Part shown: in pieces, positions 52,337 through 63,800 of the stretch
Position numbering within the stretch: the stretch's first letter is position 1
Layout of the letters: each line of letters begins with the position of its first letter
Source of the DNA: Pontibacter russatus
GTDB taxonomy: Bacteria; Bacteroidota; Bacteroidia; Cytophagales; Hymenobacteraceae
Assembly (NCBI RefSeq): GCF_009931655.1
Contig: NZ_CP047984.1
Span: 4,901,850 to 4,965,849, forward strand
Length of the DNA: 64,000 bases
Reading direction: 5' to 3'
Notes under the pieces: model-generated
What the model was told of the DNA's origin: nothing
Databases searched by the model: none
Seen by the model: only the letters and a program-made list of their open reading frames with translations
Position numbers and translations under genes: made by a program

Positions 52337-52796
52337 AGCGGTATATGTGCCCGTATCAAGTTCGCAAAGTTAAGACTAATAAACTTGCCGCTATGTCTTT
52401 TACTGCTGGCAAATTTCCATCCGTCTCAGCCCGGCTGCGGCAAGGCCGGTTCTTAGGCTGGTTTTGTGTTGAAAGGAACTGTGTCCTCTTAGGGGTATGG
52501 GAGCACATATGAAAGCGTGGAAGAGGAGTCACCGGATTTCAATTCATTTTCTGAGCAGGCAGAAACAGGCAGTACGATATTAAAACCTATATGGCATTGC
52601 TTCGTTAATAAAGTGATATTTAATATAGATAATTAAATATCGCCTTGACGCTCCTCTTGTTCAGTATAGCAGCCATATCTCCTGCATGACAGTGATAAAG
52701 CATCTAAGAAGACTGCTGCTGAGTTTCTTTTGATCCGTGGTTACGGCGGAGTGACCGTTCGATGTCCCGCCAAGTACATCTCTATCCAATTTACAC
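52337..52796. other. Divergent region before subtilase gene
   Basis: No gene seen in 460 bases. The only structure noted is an inverted repeat at 52615-52641. Confidence 0.5.
52615..52641. repeat. Inverted repeat in subtilase upstream region
   Basis: GATATTTAAT and ATTAAATATC flank seven bases. It could be a regulator site or chance in A/T-rich DNA. Confidence 0.5.
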
Positions 52797-54365
52797 ATGG
52801 GAACAAATTACAAGCACAAAATCATTTATGCCTTCTTGTTGATTTTATCCGCGTCCTTCGGGTGCTCGGTAGAGGACGAAGAACTCATGCCTGAAGACGG
52901 ACTGAGGCAGGAACTGGAAAGTGCCGCGAAAGCGGGGGAGGCAGCCTCCGACGTGCGGAGGCTGTCTGACCGTTACATTATTATTTCAGCCTCCAATTCT
53001 ATTCCCGCCGGGCTCAAAAGCCAGATAGGCTCTCTGAACGGCAGAGTCACAAAAATTTATGAGGGCGCCGGGCTTGCCACAGCCACTTCCACCGACCCTG
53101 ACTTTATCACCAAAGCCTCCAGCATAAAAGGTGTGAGTGCCGTGGTACACGATTTTAAAATTCAATGGATCGATCCCTCCAAAGCTAAGGGCGTGAAGAT
53201 GGAAGCGACCTACGGGAATCCACCGAACAGCGGCGACGATGACTTCTTCTTTGACCTGCAATGGGGGCATGATGCCATTGATGCGCCGGAGGCCTGGAAT
53301 GCTGGCTATATGGGAAAGGGTGCCAGGGTAGCCGTTCTGGACACGGGCTTTGATCTGACGCACCCGGACCTGGAGCCCAATATAGACTTTGCCGCCAGTA
53401 CGAGCTTCGTGCCCGGAGAGGATCTGCAATATAACCTGTCAGACACCTTCAGCCATGGCACGCATGTAGCGGGCACCATTGCAGCGTCGGATAACGGTTT
53501 CGGAACCATTGGCGTTGCGCCGGAAGCCGAACTGATACTTGTAAAAGTGCTCAGCGATGAAGGCTCCGGTTCTTTTTCATGGATCATGGACGGTATCGTA
53601 TATGCCGCAGACCAGGGCGCGGATGTGATCAATATGAGCATCGGCGCCTACCTTCCCCGCAACGGCAAGTTCCTGGATGAGGAAGGGAACGTAGTGCACG
53701 ACACCAAAGCCGTTAATCAGTTGCTGAATGCCATTAACAAAGTTATCACTTATGCCTACCAGCAGGGAGCCACGGTCGTAACCTCGGCAGGGAATGATGC
53801 CGTAAACGGCAACAAAGACCAATCCTGGGTACACATACCCTCCGATGCACCCCATGCCATCTCTATTTCGGCTACCGCGCCAAGGGGCTGGGCGCTGAAT
53901 CCCTACGGCGCCTTCCTCGACTACCCGGCTTCCTACACGAACTATGGAACACCTGAAGTTGATTTGGCAGCGCCCGGCGGTGACGTATCTTATCCAGGAG
54001 AGGAAGAAGTGACCATCGGGTTCGTTACCGCCCCCGCCTATGTGTTTGATTTGGTGTTCAGTACCGGAAACGGTGGTTGGTATTGGTCTGGCGGCACCAG
54101 CATGGCCACCCCGCATGCGTCGGGTGTGGCGGCTCTCATCGTTGGAAAAAACGGGGGCGAGATGAACCCGGCGCAGGTAGAGGCTATTCTCCGGACTTCC
54201 GCTGAAGACTTGGGCAAGCCGGGCCGCGACCCCTATTATGGCCATGGAAGAGTAAACGCCTACTATGCCGTGACAGGAAAAAAGGTGCCGGCTTTGCCCG
54301 CCAAGAATAATAAACCCATCGCAAAGGGGAAATCCGCAGCAAAAGGGAAGCTAGTTGCACGGTAG
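52797..54365 (+). CDS. S8 subtilisin-like serine peptidase, lipoprotein
   Basis: 522 residues. Lipoprotein signal ends in ILSASFGC (cysteine near 23). A propeptide-like segment (residues 55-125, DRYIIISASNSIPAGLKSQ and VSAVVHDFKIQWIDP) precedes the catalytic domain. The triad is complete: D182 in VLDTGFDLTHPDL, H220 in SHGTHVAGTIAA, and S435 in GGTSMATPHASGVAAL; the oxyanion asparagine is in TSAGNDAVNG. The end is a lysine-rich tail (AKNNKPIAKGKSAAKGK) that may contact the cell surface. Exported protease at the cell surface. Convergent with the AddB-like gene across a terminator hairpin. Confidence 0.93.
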   Translation: MGTNYKHKIIYAFLLILSASFGCSVEDEELMPEDGLRQELESAAKAGEAASDVRRLSDRYIIISASNSIPAGLKSQIGSLNGRVTKIYEGAGLATATSTDPDFITKASSIKGVSAVVHDFKIQWIDPSKAKGVKMEATYGNPPNSGDDDFFFDLQWGHDAIDAPEAWNAGYMGKGARVAVLDTGFDLTHPDLEPNIDFAASTSFVPGEDLQYNLSDTFSHGTHVAGTIAASDNGFGTIGVAPEAELILVKVLSDEGSGSFSWIMDGIVYAADQGADVINMSIGAYLPRNGKFLDEEGNVVHDTKAVNQLLNAINKVITYAYQQGATVVTSAGNDAVNGNKDQSWVHIPSDAPHAISISATAPRGWALNPYGAFLDYPASYTNYGTPEVDLAAPGGDVSYPGEEEVTIGFVTAPAYVFDLVFSTGNGGWYWSGGTSMATPHASGVAALIVGKNGGEMNPAQVEAILRTSAEDLGKPGRDPYYGHGRVNAYYAVTGKKVPALPAKNNKPIAKGKSAAKGKLVAR

Positions 54366-54393
54366 TTGACTAAGGTTTTAACAGAGCAATTAT

Positions 54394-54438
54394 ATATAAA
54401 AAAGGTCCATCCAGCTATTGGGTGGACCTTTTTTATAT
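54394..54438. terminator. Bidirectional terminator after subtilase
   Basis: ATATAAAAAAGGTCCA and TGGACCTTTTTTATAT form a perfect 16-bp stem around a 13-base loop, so each strand ends in a T-run. Serves the subtilase gene and, from the other side, the AddB-like gene. Confidence 0.9.
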
Positions 54439-54535
54439 CCTAAGGCTCAGTCAGAAGCTGGAGTTGCTGTGAAAAATGAATCGAGTTATATTGATCTATC
54501 TTATCAGGTTAGGAGAGTTATAATAACACGCTGGC

Positions 54536-57442
54536 CTACCGCGCGCAAATCCCCCGGTACGGGCACCACTGGCACACGTCCAGGTCGCTTGTTTTCCGGA
54601 TGGGCTCCTGCGGGTCGAGCATGCGGCGCACGAAGTCGGATAGGAGGTCTTCGGAGGCCTTCATAAAATCTTTGGGCGTGCTGCCGTCTGCCTCGGTGAA
54701 GTTGAACTCAGAGGTCATCACGCCTGCGTCCAGGTTGCGGAACGAGAGGATGCCGGACTTCGCATCGATTTGCCAGGGCTCCATATGCCTGGCGTTGCGG
54801 AGGATGGTTTCCGGCTGCTCCTGCAGGGTGCGCTGCAGCACGTACTGGTACAGCCACAGCTGGCGCGCTTTGTCATATTTGGGGTCGGTAGTAAACTGCA
54901 GATCCACCTCCTCGGGCTTTACTTTCAGCTGGCCCGGCTCCACCTTGCCTGTTTTGTAGTCGATCACGCGCAGCTCGTGGCCCGCCAGATCAATGCGGTC
55001 GGCTTTTCCGGCAATCCGCACCTGTAGCACCTCATCGCCCACCTGCACAGGCAACGTAGCCGAAAGTGTTTCTTCGAGGCGGAGCACGTAGAGCGGCAAC
55101 TCATCGGAGTACAGCAGGTTTTGCAGGTATTTTTCCAGCACCTGCACCGCCACTTTGTAGAGCAGGCGGTTCATGCCCCTGTCGGGCGAGGCCCCTCGTG
55201 TCACGCGGCTGAACTCCATTTTCACCTGCCCCGGCAACTGCGTCAGCATCAGCTCTACATCCGAAGCCTCAATGGGCTTTCCCGTTTGCTCAAACTCCCG
55301 GAAAAAATCCTCCAGCACCTGGTGTACCAGCGTCCCGAACTTGTCCGCGCCCAGCTGTTCCTCCACTTCCTCCACCTCCTGCATTTTGGCGATGCGCGTG
55401 AAATAATATTGTAGCGAGCAGTTGATGTACATGTTCAGGTGCGAAGGGTAGAGGCCGCGCTGCAGTTCCTGCTTCAGCTGCTCCCGCGTCTGCGCGTCTT
55501 TCTGGATGATGATGTCCCCGTTGTATTGCCGCGTCTTTTTCTGCTCCACGGCAGCCGTCATATCCCTGAATTTTATATTGAGATTCTGGAGCGCGAGGTC
55601 GTTTTGTAGCTGCAGGATAAAGCGGCTTTTCTCGCCGGAGCCGTAGGTGTCGGAGGGAAGCACGTAGAGCAGGTTCACGCGCTTGGCGCGCTGCAGGAGG
55701 CGGTAAAAATTATAGGCCATCGTGCTTTCTGTTTCGGCGTAGGTCGGCAGCCCGAACTCGCGCAGCACATCGTACGGCATCAGCGACTCGTGGCGCTTCG
55801 GCGCCGGCAGCGTGTTCTCGTTCACCGACAGGATGATCAGGTTCTCGAAATCCAGGGCGCGTGTCTCCAGCATCCCCATGATCTGCAGGTCTGAGATCGG
55901 CTCGCCGCTGAAGGGAAGGCGGGTGGAGGAAATCAGCTCATACAGAAACTTGCGGAAGCTGCGCACAGATATCTTCTGCTCGCGGCAGTCGAAGATGGTG
56001 TCGAGGCGCTTGACGATGGTGTAGAAGATATATAAATACTCCGTCTCGATGGTGTTGCGGCCATGGCTGTATACCTCGCGGAGCAGCTCAATCAGGTTAT
56101 AAAGGCTGGCGATGATGTCGTCGCAGTCGCGCCAGGTTTTGAAGAGCACCTCAAAGAGCGGGTGGTGCTGACTCAGTTTCAGGAGTTCCTGCGCCGACAC
56201 CAACACCCGGTTGTCCTGCACGATCTTATCGAGGACCTGCTGTATCAGCCCGTGAAACTTTGCCTGCTCCGGCTGGTCGTTTATATATAACCCGTAGCGC
56301 CGGATGAAGGGGTGCGTCAGCAGCTTCGTGGCTGAGAGGTGATGGTACTGGTATACTTTGTAGCCGGATTCCTGCAGCTGTGTGATGCCTGTCAGGTGCA
56401 CCTCGAAGAGTAAATCAATCAGGTTGAACAGGGGAGTGCCCTTAAAGCTCAAGCCCATGGTCACGTTGTAATTCGGGATATCCTCGGGGATGGAGTGCAA
56501 CACCGGCAGCAGCAGTGTTTCGTCGGGCAGCACGATGGCCACCTGCGCATGCTTGTCCTGCTCCCTGATTTCCTGCAGCAACTGCCCAGCCAGTTTCCCC
56601 TGCATGCTGGCATTGGCCACGCCAATAACATTTATTTCCTTTTCATCCGTCAAAAGTAAATTCTGCTGCCAGCGCCATTCCGGTAGCTTCCAGGTGGCTT
56701 TATACTTGCGCAGGAAGTTGCCCGCCCGGTTCGGCGTGCCCTCTTCCATATAGAAATCATCGGAATCGAACAGCACCTCCGCCTTGCCGTGTTTCAGCAG
56801 CGTTTTGATGATTTTTTCTTCCGAAGCGGTCAGGGCATTGAGGCCGATGAATATGTATTGGGCACAGGCTGCTTCCGTGGTGATTTGGTTGATGTTGTCG
56901 GCCACGCTGCGGAAGGCCATGCCCACGTAAGCCTGCTTCTTTTCGAGCAGGCGCTTTTTGAGGTTGTGGTAAGTCTTCTCGATGTTGTCCCAGAGGCTGA
57001 AATATTTGCGGAGGGTGGGGGAGAAAGCCTTGCCCAGGAACTTCGGGTCCCAGCGCTCCAGCGCCTTGGCCTCGCCCAGGTACTCAAACAACTTGCCCGT
57101 GTGTACCAGGTTCTGGTCGATGCGGCTGAAGTCGTCCAGCAGCGTGCCCGCCCAGGTCACGAACTGGTCAAAGTCCAGCAGCGGGTCCTGCTCGCGCATC
57201 AGGTCATATAGCTCCAGCTGTAAATTTATCGGCTCCAGCACGTCAGTTTTGGCCAGGCGGCATATAAAGTCCTCCATCGCCGACACCTCCGGAGACCAGA
57301 TAGGCTCCGTTGCCGCCTGCGCCAGCGCGTTTTTAAAGAAGAAGCTCGCACGGCGCGACGGCAGGATGATGCACAGGTCGCTGATGTTCTCCCTGTGCTT
57401 CTCATAAACGTACTTCGCTGTGAGCTCTAAAAAAGTCTGCAA
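54536..57442 (-). CDS. AddB-like nuclease with iron-sulfur staple
   Basis: 968 residues, the size of the B subunit of AddAB-type double-strand-break resection enzymes. The N-terminus (LELTAKYVYEKHRENISDLC, IILPSRRASFFFKNALAQAA) is a modified helicase-like domain without a proper Walker A site. The C-terminal PD-(D/E)XK nuclease has LHRGLYPSHLNMYINCSLQY, GTLVHQVLEDFF, GKADRIDLAGHELRVIDYK, then CQWCPYRGIC at the very end. The cysteine in INCSLQY and the three in CxxCxxxxxC form the classic 4Fe-4S staple of AddB nucleases. Its AddA-like partner lies 3.4 kb upstream on the same strand, separated by two unrelated genes. Confidence 0.88.
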   Translation of the reverse strand: MQTFLELTAKYVYEKHRENISDLCIILPSRRASFFFKNALAQAATEPIWSPEVSAMEDFICRLAKTDVLEPINLQLELYDLMREQDPLLDFDQFVTWAGTLLDDFSRIDQNLVHTGKLFEYLGEAKALERWDPKFLGKAFSPTLRKYFSLWDNIEKTYHNLKKRLLEKKQAYVGMAFRSVADNINQITTEAACAQYIFIGLNALTASEEKIIKTLLKHGKAEVLFDSDDFYMEEGTPNRAGNFLRKYKATWKLPEWRWQQNLLLTDEKEINVIGVANASMQGKLAGQLLQEIREQDKHAQVAIVLPDETLLLPVLHSIPEDIPNYNVTMGLSFKGTPLFNLIDLLFEVHLTGITQLQESGYKVYQYHHLSATKLLTHPFIRRYGLYINDQPEQAKFHGLIQQVLDKIVQDNRVLVSAQELLKLSQHHPLFEVLFKTWRDCDDIIASLYNLIELLREVYSHGRNTIETEYLYIFYTIVKRLDTIFDCREQKISVRSFRKFLYELISSTRLPFSGEPISDLQIMGMLETRALDFENLIILSVNENTLPAPKRHESLMPYDVLREFGLPTYAETESTMAYNFYRLLQRAKRVNLLYVLPSDTYGSGEKSRFILQLQNDLALQNLNIKFRDMTAAVEQKKTRQYNGDIIIQKDAQTREQLKQELQRGLYPSHLNMYINCSLQYYFTRIAKMQEVEEVEEQLGADKFGTLVHQVLEDFFREFEQTGKPIEASDVELMLTQLPGQVKMEFSRVTRGASPDRGMNRLLYKVAVQVLEKYLQNLLYSDELPLYVLRLEETLSATLPVQVGDEVLQVRIAGKADRIDLAGHELRVIDYKTGKVEPGQLKVKPEEVDLQFTTDPKYDKARQLWLYQYVLQRTLQEQPETILRNARHMEPWQIDAKSGILSFRNLDAGVMTSEFNFTEADGSTPKDFMKASEDLLSDFVRRMLDPQEPIRKTSDLDVCQWCPYRGICAR

Positions 57443-57562
57443 GGGTGGAGGTGGTGAATGAGTGAATGCATTGCTGGATGGTTTAATGGCTAAATTGTTG
57501 ATTGTTAATAGTTGTCTTCAGTTTTACCTGCCCGAATCTCTAACTTTCTAACCCTTTAACTT

Positions 57563-57979
57563 CTAAACGTCCCCCTTCTCCTCCAGCGGCAGGAAAGGGT
57601 TGTAGGCAATCTCCCACAGGTTTTCGTCGGGGTCGGCGATGTAGCTGCTGTAGCCGCCCCAGAACACTTTCTCCGGCTGCTTCAGCACTTTCACGCCTTT
57701 GGCCGCCAGCGCCGCCACCAGTTCATCCACTTCCTGCTCGGAGCGCACATTGTAGGCCAGCGAGAACCTGCGGAAGCCTTTTCCATCGGCTGGCACCCCG
57801 GCATCGTCGGCCAGCGACTCCTGCGGGAACAGCGCCAGTTGGATGCCGTTCAACTGAAAGAAAACAACTCCCTCGGTGCTCATGGAAGTAGGCTGCCAGC
57901 CAAAAATGTTCTCGTAAAAAGCCTTCGACCGCTGTAGGTTGGTGACACCAAGGGTGATGAGCGTTAAGCGTTGTTCCAT
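57563..57979 (-). CDS. VOC-fold (glyoxalase-like) protein
   Basis: 138 residues, one vicinal-oxygen-chelate module: LITLGVTNLQRSKAFYENIF at the start, GVVFFQLNGIQLALFPQESL, and a last strand block with GGYSSYIADPDENLWEIAYN, which carries the usual glutamate metal-ligand place. Such proteins act as lyases, dioxygenases or antibiotic-binding proteins; the function is not readable. Between the AddB-like and phytochrome genes, likely independent. Confidence 0.82.
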   Translation of the reverse strand: MEQRLTLITLGVTNLQRSKAFYENIFGWQPTSMSTEGVVFFQLNGIQLALFPQESLADDAGVPADGKGFRRFSLAYNVRSEQEVDELVAALAAKGVKVLKQPEKVFWGGYSSYIADPDENLWEIAYNPFLPLEEKGDV

Positions 57980-58262
57980 ATGGTTTGATTTTCTACAATG
58001 ATAGCCTGTGTATAACTTGCTTCGAAGACAGATGCGAAGGCATCACCCTCTAAATTTATATATAAAACCTAAGCTGCGATATATAAACTTGCCCGAATTC
58101 TGATAAACAGGAACCCACCCTGCCCTTCCCCAGCGGGAAATTCATTTCCTTAGTTAATGAGTTTCTCCTCCACGGAGGGGTTGGGGTGTGTTATATCGCT
58201 TCAGCGGAAACATGTCGCAACTTGTGTTATATAAGGAGCGTCTTCAGCAGCACGACATATAG
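57980..58262. other. Intergenic region with repeat-like element
   Basis: No gene seen. An imperfect inverted repeat at 58112-58192 has ends of the AACCCACC type and a GGAGGGGTTGGGGTG stretch. Confidence 0.45.
58112..58192. repeat. Imperfect inverted repeat, possible dispersed element
   Basis: The left end AACCCACCCTGCCC and the complement of the right end (AACACACCCCAACCCC) share most positions. GGAGGGGTTGGGGTG stretches are a recurring intergenic pattern in Bacteroidota as I remember it. The copy number is not known. Confidence 0.4.
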
Positions 58263-60497
58263 CTACTCCCGTGCCACCGGCAGCTTTACTGTAAAAGTTG
58301 TGCCCCTGTCCGGCACACTCTCCACCGCAATCTCCCCGCCCAGCGACTCCACCTGCATTTTGGTCAGGTAAAGCCCCATGCCTTTGGAGTCGCGGTTGCG
58401 GTGAAAGGTCTTATATAGGCCAAATAATTTATTTCCCACTTTTGCCATATCCATTCCCATTCCATTATCTGAAACCCTGAGGTATAGATGAGGCCCCTGC
58501 TGCCAGGTGCCGATGCGGATGAGCGGTGTCCTGTCGTCGGCGCTGTACTTGAGCGCGTTAGACAACAGGTTGTGCAGGATGCTTTCCATATATACCTTCG
58601 GGGCCAGCAGCTCCCGGACCTGAAGGTCCTGTTCGATCTTTGCGTTGCGCAGCATGATGTTCGCCTGCAGGTTCTGCAGTTGCTTTTCTGTCAAATCAAC
58701 GAGGTTTACCTTTTCCCGGGACAGTTGCTGGCCGAGCGCCATGTTCAGAATCAGGTTCAAATCCTGTATGGTGACCGACATGTTGTCTACCATCTGGTCT
58801 ATCTTGCCCATCACCTCCGATGCCGTCTCAGTTGTCGGCTCCGCCCTATACAGGTTGTGTAGCCCCTTGATGTTGCTCATGGGCGAGCGCAGGTTGTGCG
58901 TGATGATATGGGCAAAGTCCTCCAGCCGGTCGTTTTTCAGGCGCAGTTCTTCGGCCGAGGCCTCCAACTCGTGGTTCAGCTCCGTCAGTTTGTCGGCCTG
59001 GTTACGGAGCAGGATGGCCGTGATATCCTTCTGTAGATTCTGGGCGATTTCGAGTTCGTTGAGCGACCAGGGCTGCGATTTGCCCTGTACAATCTCCTGC
59101 CACTTTTTAAACGACTTGCGCGGATGCACCCGCTGGTCAGCGCTTGCCGTAGGCTTCTCAGGGTCTCCGGCCATATGCGCGTCTCCTGTATCTCTGGCCT
59201 GAAGAACAGGATGAACTCTTTGTTGTAGCGCGAGATTTCGAGGGCGAGCAGGCCGCTTGCCGTTTGGCGAAAGCTGGCTGCGGCAGGCATCTGCCTTGAA
59301 AGCTCCCTGGTGGAAAAGGTTCCTTCTACCTTCTGCTCGGCAAGCCAGTCTGTTATTTCCCTGATTTGGCCTTTCTCCGGCGTGTTTCCCGCCACTGCCA
59401 GGGTATGGTTAAAGCTAAGGGCCACGCCTTCGCAGGCAATCAGGTGCAGCAGTTTCTGCTCTTTCTCAAACAGTCCTCCGAATATATCGCCCGTCTGGTC
59501 TATTTGTTTGATGAGCGTTTCCTCAGCCTGCTTCAGTCGGTCAAAAGCCTGCACATCCCGCTTCTCCCGGCTGGCCAACACCGCGTTCGAGAAAGCCATG
59601 GCGGCCAGGTTGCAGGTCATGCGCTTCCAGTAGTCTGTGAATAATGCCGACTCGTGCTGGCACGTAATCAGCCCCCACAGCTTGTTCCGGACCATGATGG
59701 AAAACGAAAGCGTGGCAACCACATCCATGTTGCGGAGGTACTCCAGGTGTATTTCCGACGGATTGCGGAGTTCGGAGCGGATGATGTTGGACGGTGCGCC
59801 TGTCGTCGGGTTTATATAGGGAATGATGCCGACAGCGGTGGCATTCACATCCGGTATCTGCCGGATGTGCTTTTTAACGAGCAGCGCGCGGGCAGGCCCC
59901 GGTATGTCCGTGGAAGGGAAGTGATGGTGCAGGTAGGAGCGGGCACCGGGCCTGACTTTCTCCGCAATCACCTCCCCATGCCAGTCCTGGTCAAACACGT
60001 AGAGCATCACCCGGTCATAATTCAGGACGCCCTGCACAAATTCAACCAGCAGGTTGGCCTGATGTTGCAGCGAGTCCAGCGCGTTCAGCTCCTGCTGGAA
60101 GTGGCAGAAGGCGAGGGAATTGTCGAGCCGGCGCTGGCCGGTGGTTTGTGCCACCGGCTCGCACTCCAGCACCAGCTTCTTCTCCGACAGATGCACGAAT
60201 CCAAAAAACTGCTTCCCCTGCAACTGCAGCAACTGCGGGCTGGCTTTCTTTGCTTTCTCCAGCTGCTCTTCCAGCAGTGCCCACTCCCCGCCCTGGCAGA
60301 TGGCTGCCATTGGTTTTCCCAGCACTCTTCCGGGATTGTCTTTATATACTCCCTATATTCCGGCTTACCTGCTCTACCTGCAGCGTTTCCTGGTCCAGGA
60401 TAAGCAGAAAGCCATGCGGCTGAATCCGGCCGATGATATGGATAGGCTCTGAGTCGCAGTTGGAAAGGTCAACCTTCAGGTTGTTATAGTTTTGCAT
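58263..60497 (-). pseudogene. bphP: Bacteriophytochrome histidine kinase, broken by frameshifts
   Basis: Three frames together give one protein of about 745 residues. The first frame (ATG at 60497) codes for a PAS domain with the biliverdin-attaching cysteine in LSNCDSEPIHIIGRIQPHG. It ends at TAA at 60347-60349, inside a TATATA-type tract; the next frame continues with KDNPGRVLGKPMAA and the GAF and PHY domains (YVFDQDWHGEVIAE, FPSTDIPGPAR, LWGLITCQHES). Near 59174 another shift (RIW, then AGDPEKP) leads to the PHY tongue motif PRKSF and the kinase: ITHNLRSPMSN (phosphorylated histidine), LLSNALKYS, DNGMGMDM, KGMGLYL. All domains are otherwise conserved, so the break is recent or an assembly error. 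It would sense red/far-red light. Confidence 0.85.
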
Positions 60498-60815
60498 AAA
60501 TCTACACAAGGCCATAGACAGTCTGTTTTCTTCGGGCTTCTGCCTCCAGCCGGAAGCGCTGGAGCATCCATATGAAAACAGAGCGCCCGCAGCCGCTCTC
60601 TAATTCTTTTTCTTCATTTGTAAGGCCATCAGCCGCAGGGGCAAAGCAAGTACCCTATTACACTCCGGCTATATATACCGCACTGCATACGGCAAATGTC
60701 GTTAGAAAAGGCAGCCGTACCAGCTGTTTTATGGATTATTTTGTCAGCGCCGGCATCTTCTCCCGTCAGGCACTGGCTTATATAAATAAAGCCGATTAGG
60801 AAACTGCTCCGTCGA
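60498..60815. other. Intergenic region between phytochrome and AddA-like genes
   Basis: No gene seen; a 75-codon plus-strand frame at 60572-60799 has no protein-like features. Confidence 0.5.
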
Positions 60816-63800
60816 TTACAGCTCCAGCCCCAGTTGCTCCGTTTTTTTGCCGCCGTAGTTCCAGGTCACCACTTTCTCCGTCTCAAAATAATAAAGCACG
60901 CACTTTATCTGCTGATACCCCAGCTGCCGGAAACGCACGGCGTAATGGTCGAGGCGGTTGCGGTGCTCCGGCAGCGGCGGCGGCGTTTTGAACTCCATCA
61001 GCACCACGGCCTCCCCGTCGAACACGATGCGGTCCGGCTTGTAAAGATAGGCGCGGGCATCGAGCACCTCTTTCTCATGCTCCACGGCCACTTTGTTAGT
61101 AAAGTAGCGGTGCAGTTTCGGGTGATGGATCACCTCGTCCAGTTTCTTTTTCAGGGCTGGCTTTTCCCTGTCGCTGATGATGCCCTCGTATACCATCTGG
61201 CGAAGCACCTGCTCCAACTCCGGGGCAAAGGCGATGCGGGCGAGGGCATAATGCAGTTTCCGGTTCTGCTGGCGCTGGATGGCCTGCGTCTCAAAGTCGA
61301 ACACGTTGTTGGCGTGCTGCTTTATCTTCAGCCGCTTTTCCCAGTCTGTCGCCGTCAGGTGGTCGAGGGAATAGGTGTGGCTGTCGCCGGTAGCGGGAGG
61401 TGCCGTATGGGCTATGCCTTTGGCCAGCTGGTAGCAGAATTTCCCCGGCTCCCAAAACTCTTTATATACCAGGAAGCGGTACAGCAGGTGGCTCACGTTT
61501 CTGGCATTGCCTTCCAGCGCCCGCGCTGCTTTCCTGTCCTCCAGCAGGTCCTTGCTGTTCCCAATGATATATAGCCGGTCGATGGGGCGGGTGAGGGCCA
61601 CGTAGAGCATGTTCAGGTTCTCGATGAATGTTTTCTCCACCTCCGTGCCATACTGCCCCGCCAGCACGGTTTTCTCCAGTTTAGAACTTATGTTAACTGC
61701 CACGCTCCGCAACTTGCCCGTCACGCTCACCTCCGGCGGCAGCCGACTCCACATCAGCGCCCGGTTTATCGGCTCGGTGCTCCAGTCGGCGAAGGGGATG
61801 ATGACGACAGGCCAGGCCAGGCCCTTCGATTTGTGTATGCTGGTGATGGTGATGGCGTCGCGGTTTTTGGGCGTGTTGATGCTCAGCTTCTCTTTCTGCA
61901 CTCCCCAGTAAGCCAGGAAATTGTTGAGGTTGTTGCTGTGCTTGAGGCTGTACTCCAGCACCAGGTCCAGGAAGCGGAAGAGGTACTCGCTCTCGTTGTT
62001 CTTGTCGAGCAGGCCGAAGATGCGGATCAGTTTCTCCGTCAGCTCATATATGGAGAGGTTGCCCGTTTCGCGCTCCTCCACATCAAAGCCGAACACCCGC
62101 AGTTGGTCGAAGAACGGCTGGCTGTCCGGATCGTTGGCGATGGCGGCGATGGTCTGCGTCATTTCCACATCCGGAATCGTCTCCAGCGACACCTTGCACA
62201 CCAGGTACAGCGCCTCCGACTTGGCCAGCGTGTCGTTGGGGCGGTTGAAGATGCGGAACAGGGAGATAATCAGGTTGATGACCTCGGCAAACTGCAGCGA
62301 CAGCGAATCCTGGGATATTATATCGAAACCTTTCTCTTTCAGGAAATTGGCGATGAGCTTACTCTTGCTGTTGGTGCGGCACAGCACGGCCATGTCCTGT
62401 AGCTGATATCCCTCTTTCTGCGCCTCTCGCACCAACTGCAGCACCATGTGCAGCGTGCTCTCGTCGTAGCTCAGCACCTCGGGGCGGGAGTAGCCTTCAT
62501 ATAGTTCTTCAGTGCGGCCGCAGCTGTTCAGGTTGTATTTATAATTGGTGTCCTCGGGGTGCGTGAACATAATCTGGATATGGCCGCCCAGCTTGTCGCT
62601 GCCCGTCGGCACCTGCTGCCGGAACTTGTCGTCATATATGGCGGTGAACATGCCGAAGCCGGGATGCCCCTGGCTGATATAGGTAAACAGCTCGTTGTTA
62701 AAGCCGATGATCTCCGCGCGGCTCCGGTAGTTGGTGTTCAGGTCCGCCGGCTCCAGGGCGTGGTCCACTGTTTGGTAGCGTTCTTCTATCAGGTGGCCGT
62801 GGCGCCGGTTCTGGTACAGATTCTCGGTGGTGCGTTTATATAGGTGGAGAATCTGTTCCATCTCGCCGCCGCGCCAGCGGTAGATGGCCTGCTTCGCATC
62901 GCCCACCACCATGCTGAAATGTCCGGAGGCAAGGGCGTTGTCCACGAGCGGGAGCAGGTTGTTCCACTGCAGCACCGACGTGTCCTGAAACTCGTCGATG
63001 AGGATATGGTTGTACTTCTCTCCCAGCCGCTCATATATAAACGGCACCGGCTCCTGCAGCACAATGTCGATGATGCGTTTGTTGAACTCCGATATATGCA
63101 CCGTGTTCTTGTCGCGCTTTATCTCCTGCAGGCACTTCTCCAGCTCGTTCAGCACCGACACCTTATAGAGATGGGGCACCACGGCCTGTATTAGCGTGAA
63201 GGTTTCGGCAAAGCGTTCCTTGATTCCTTCGATCTGCTGGTACAGTTCCGTCAGTTCCGGCTTCACCTGGTCTATTTGTGCTTTGGAGCGGTACTGGCTT
63301 TGCCAGCATACCATTTGTCCTCTTCGATGGTCTGCCGGGCGTAGTTGTTGCCGTAGTTCAGGTCTACGGTGCGCGTCCAGGTGTTGAAGTAGCTCACAGG
63401 CCGCGGGTGCTCTGGAAAAAGTCGGCGGGGGAGAGGCCGGCATTTTGGATGGTGGCCATGGCTGCTCGGCTGCCTCCCGCACCGCGGCTTCCACGTCTAT
63501 CGTCACCTGCTTCAGCTGTTCCCGCACCGCTTTAAAATCCTCCAGCGTGAGTTGCTGCAGGTCCGTCACGGCCTCATATACCTGTTCGTTCAGCAGGTTT
63601 CTGGCAAAATCCATCAGGTCGTCGGCAGCATCGTCCAGCTTTTGCCTTCGCGTGCCTCTCCAGCGCATACTGCTCCAGCGTCTCCGACAGTAAATCATCC
63701 TTGCTGTCGTTCACCTTGTCGAGCAGCAGCGAAACGGCCGTGCTCACCAGCGTGTTCGAGTCCAGTCCACCTCAAAATTGTGGGGATGTTAAGCTCGCGG

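Noticed and set aside
60572..60799. Possible 75-residue plus-strand protein
   Set aside because: No signal, domain or ribosome site; it lies in the spacer between two leftward genes.
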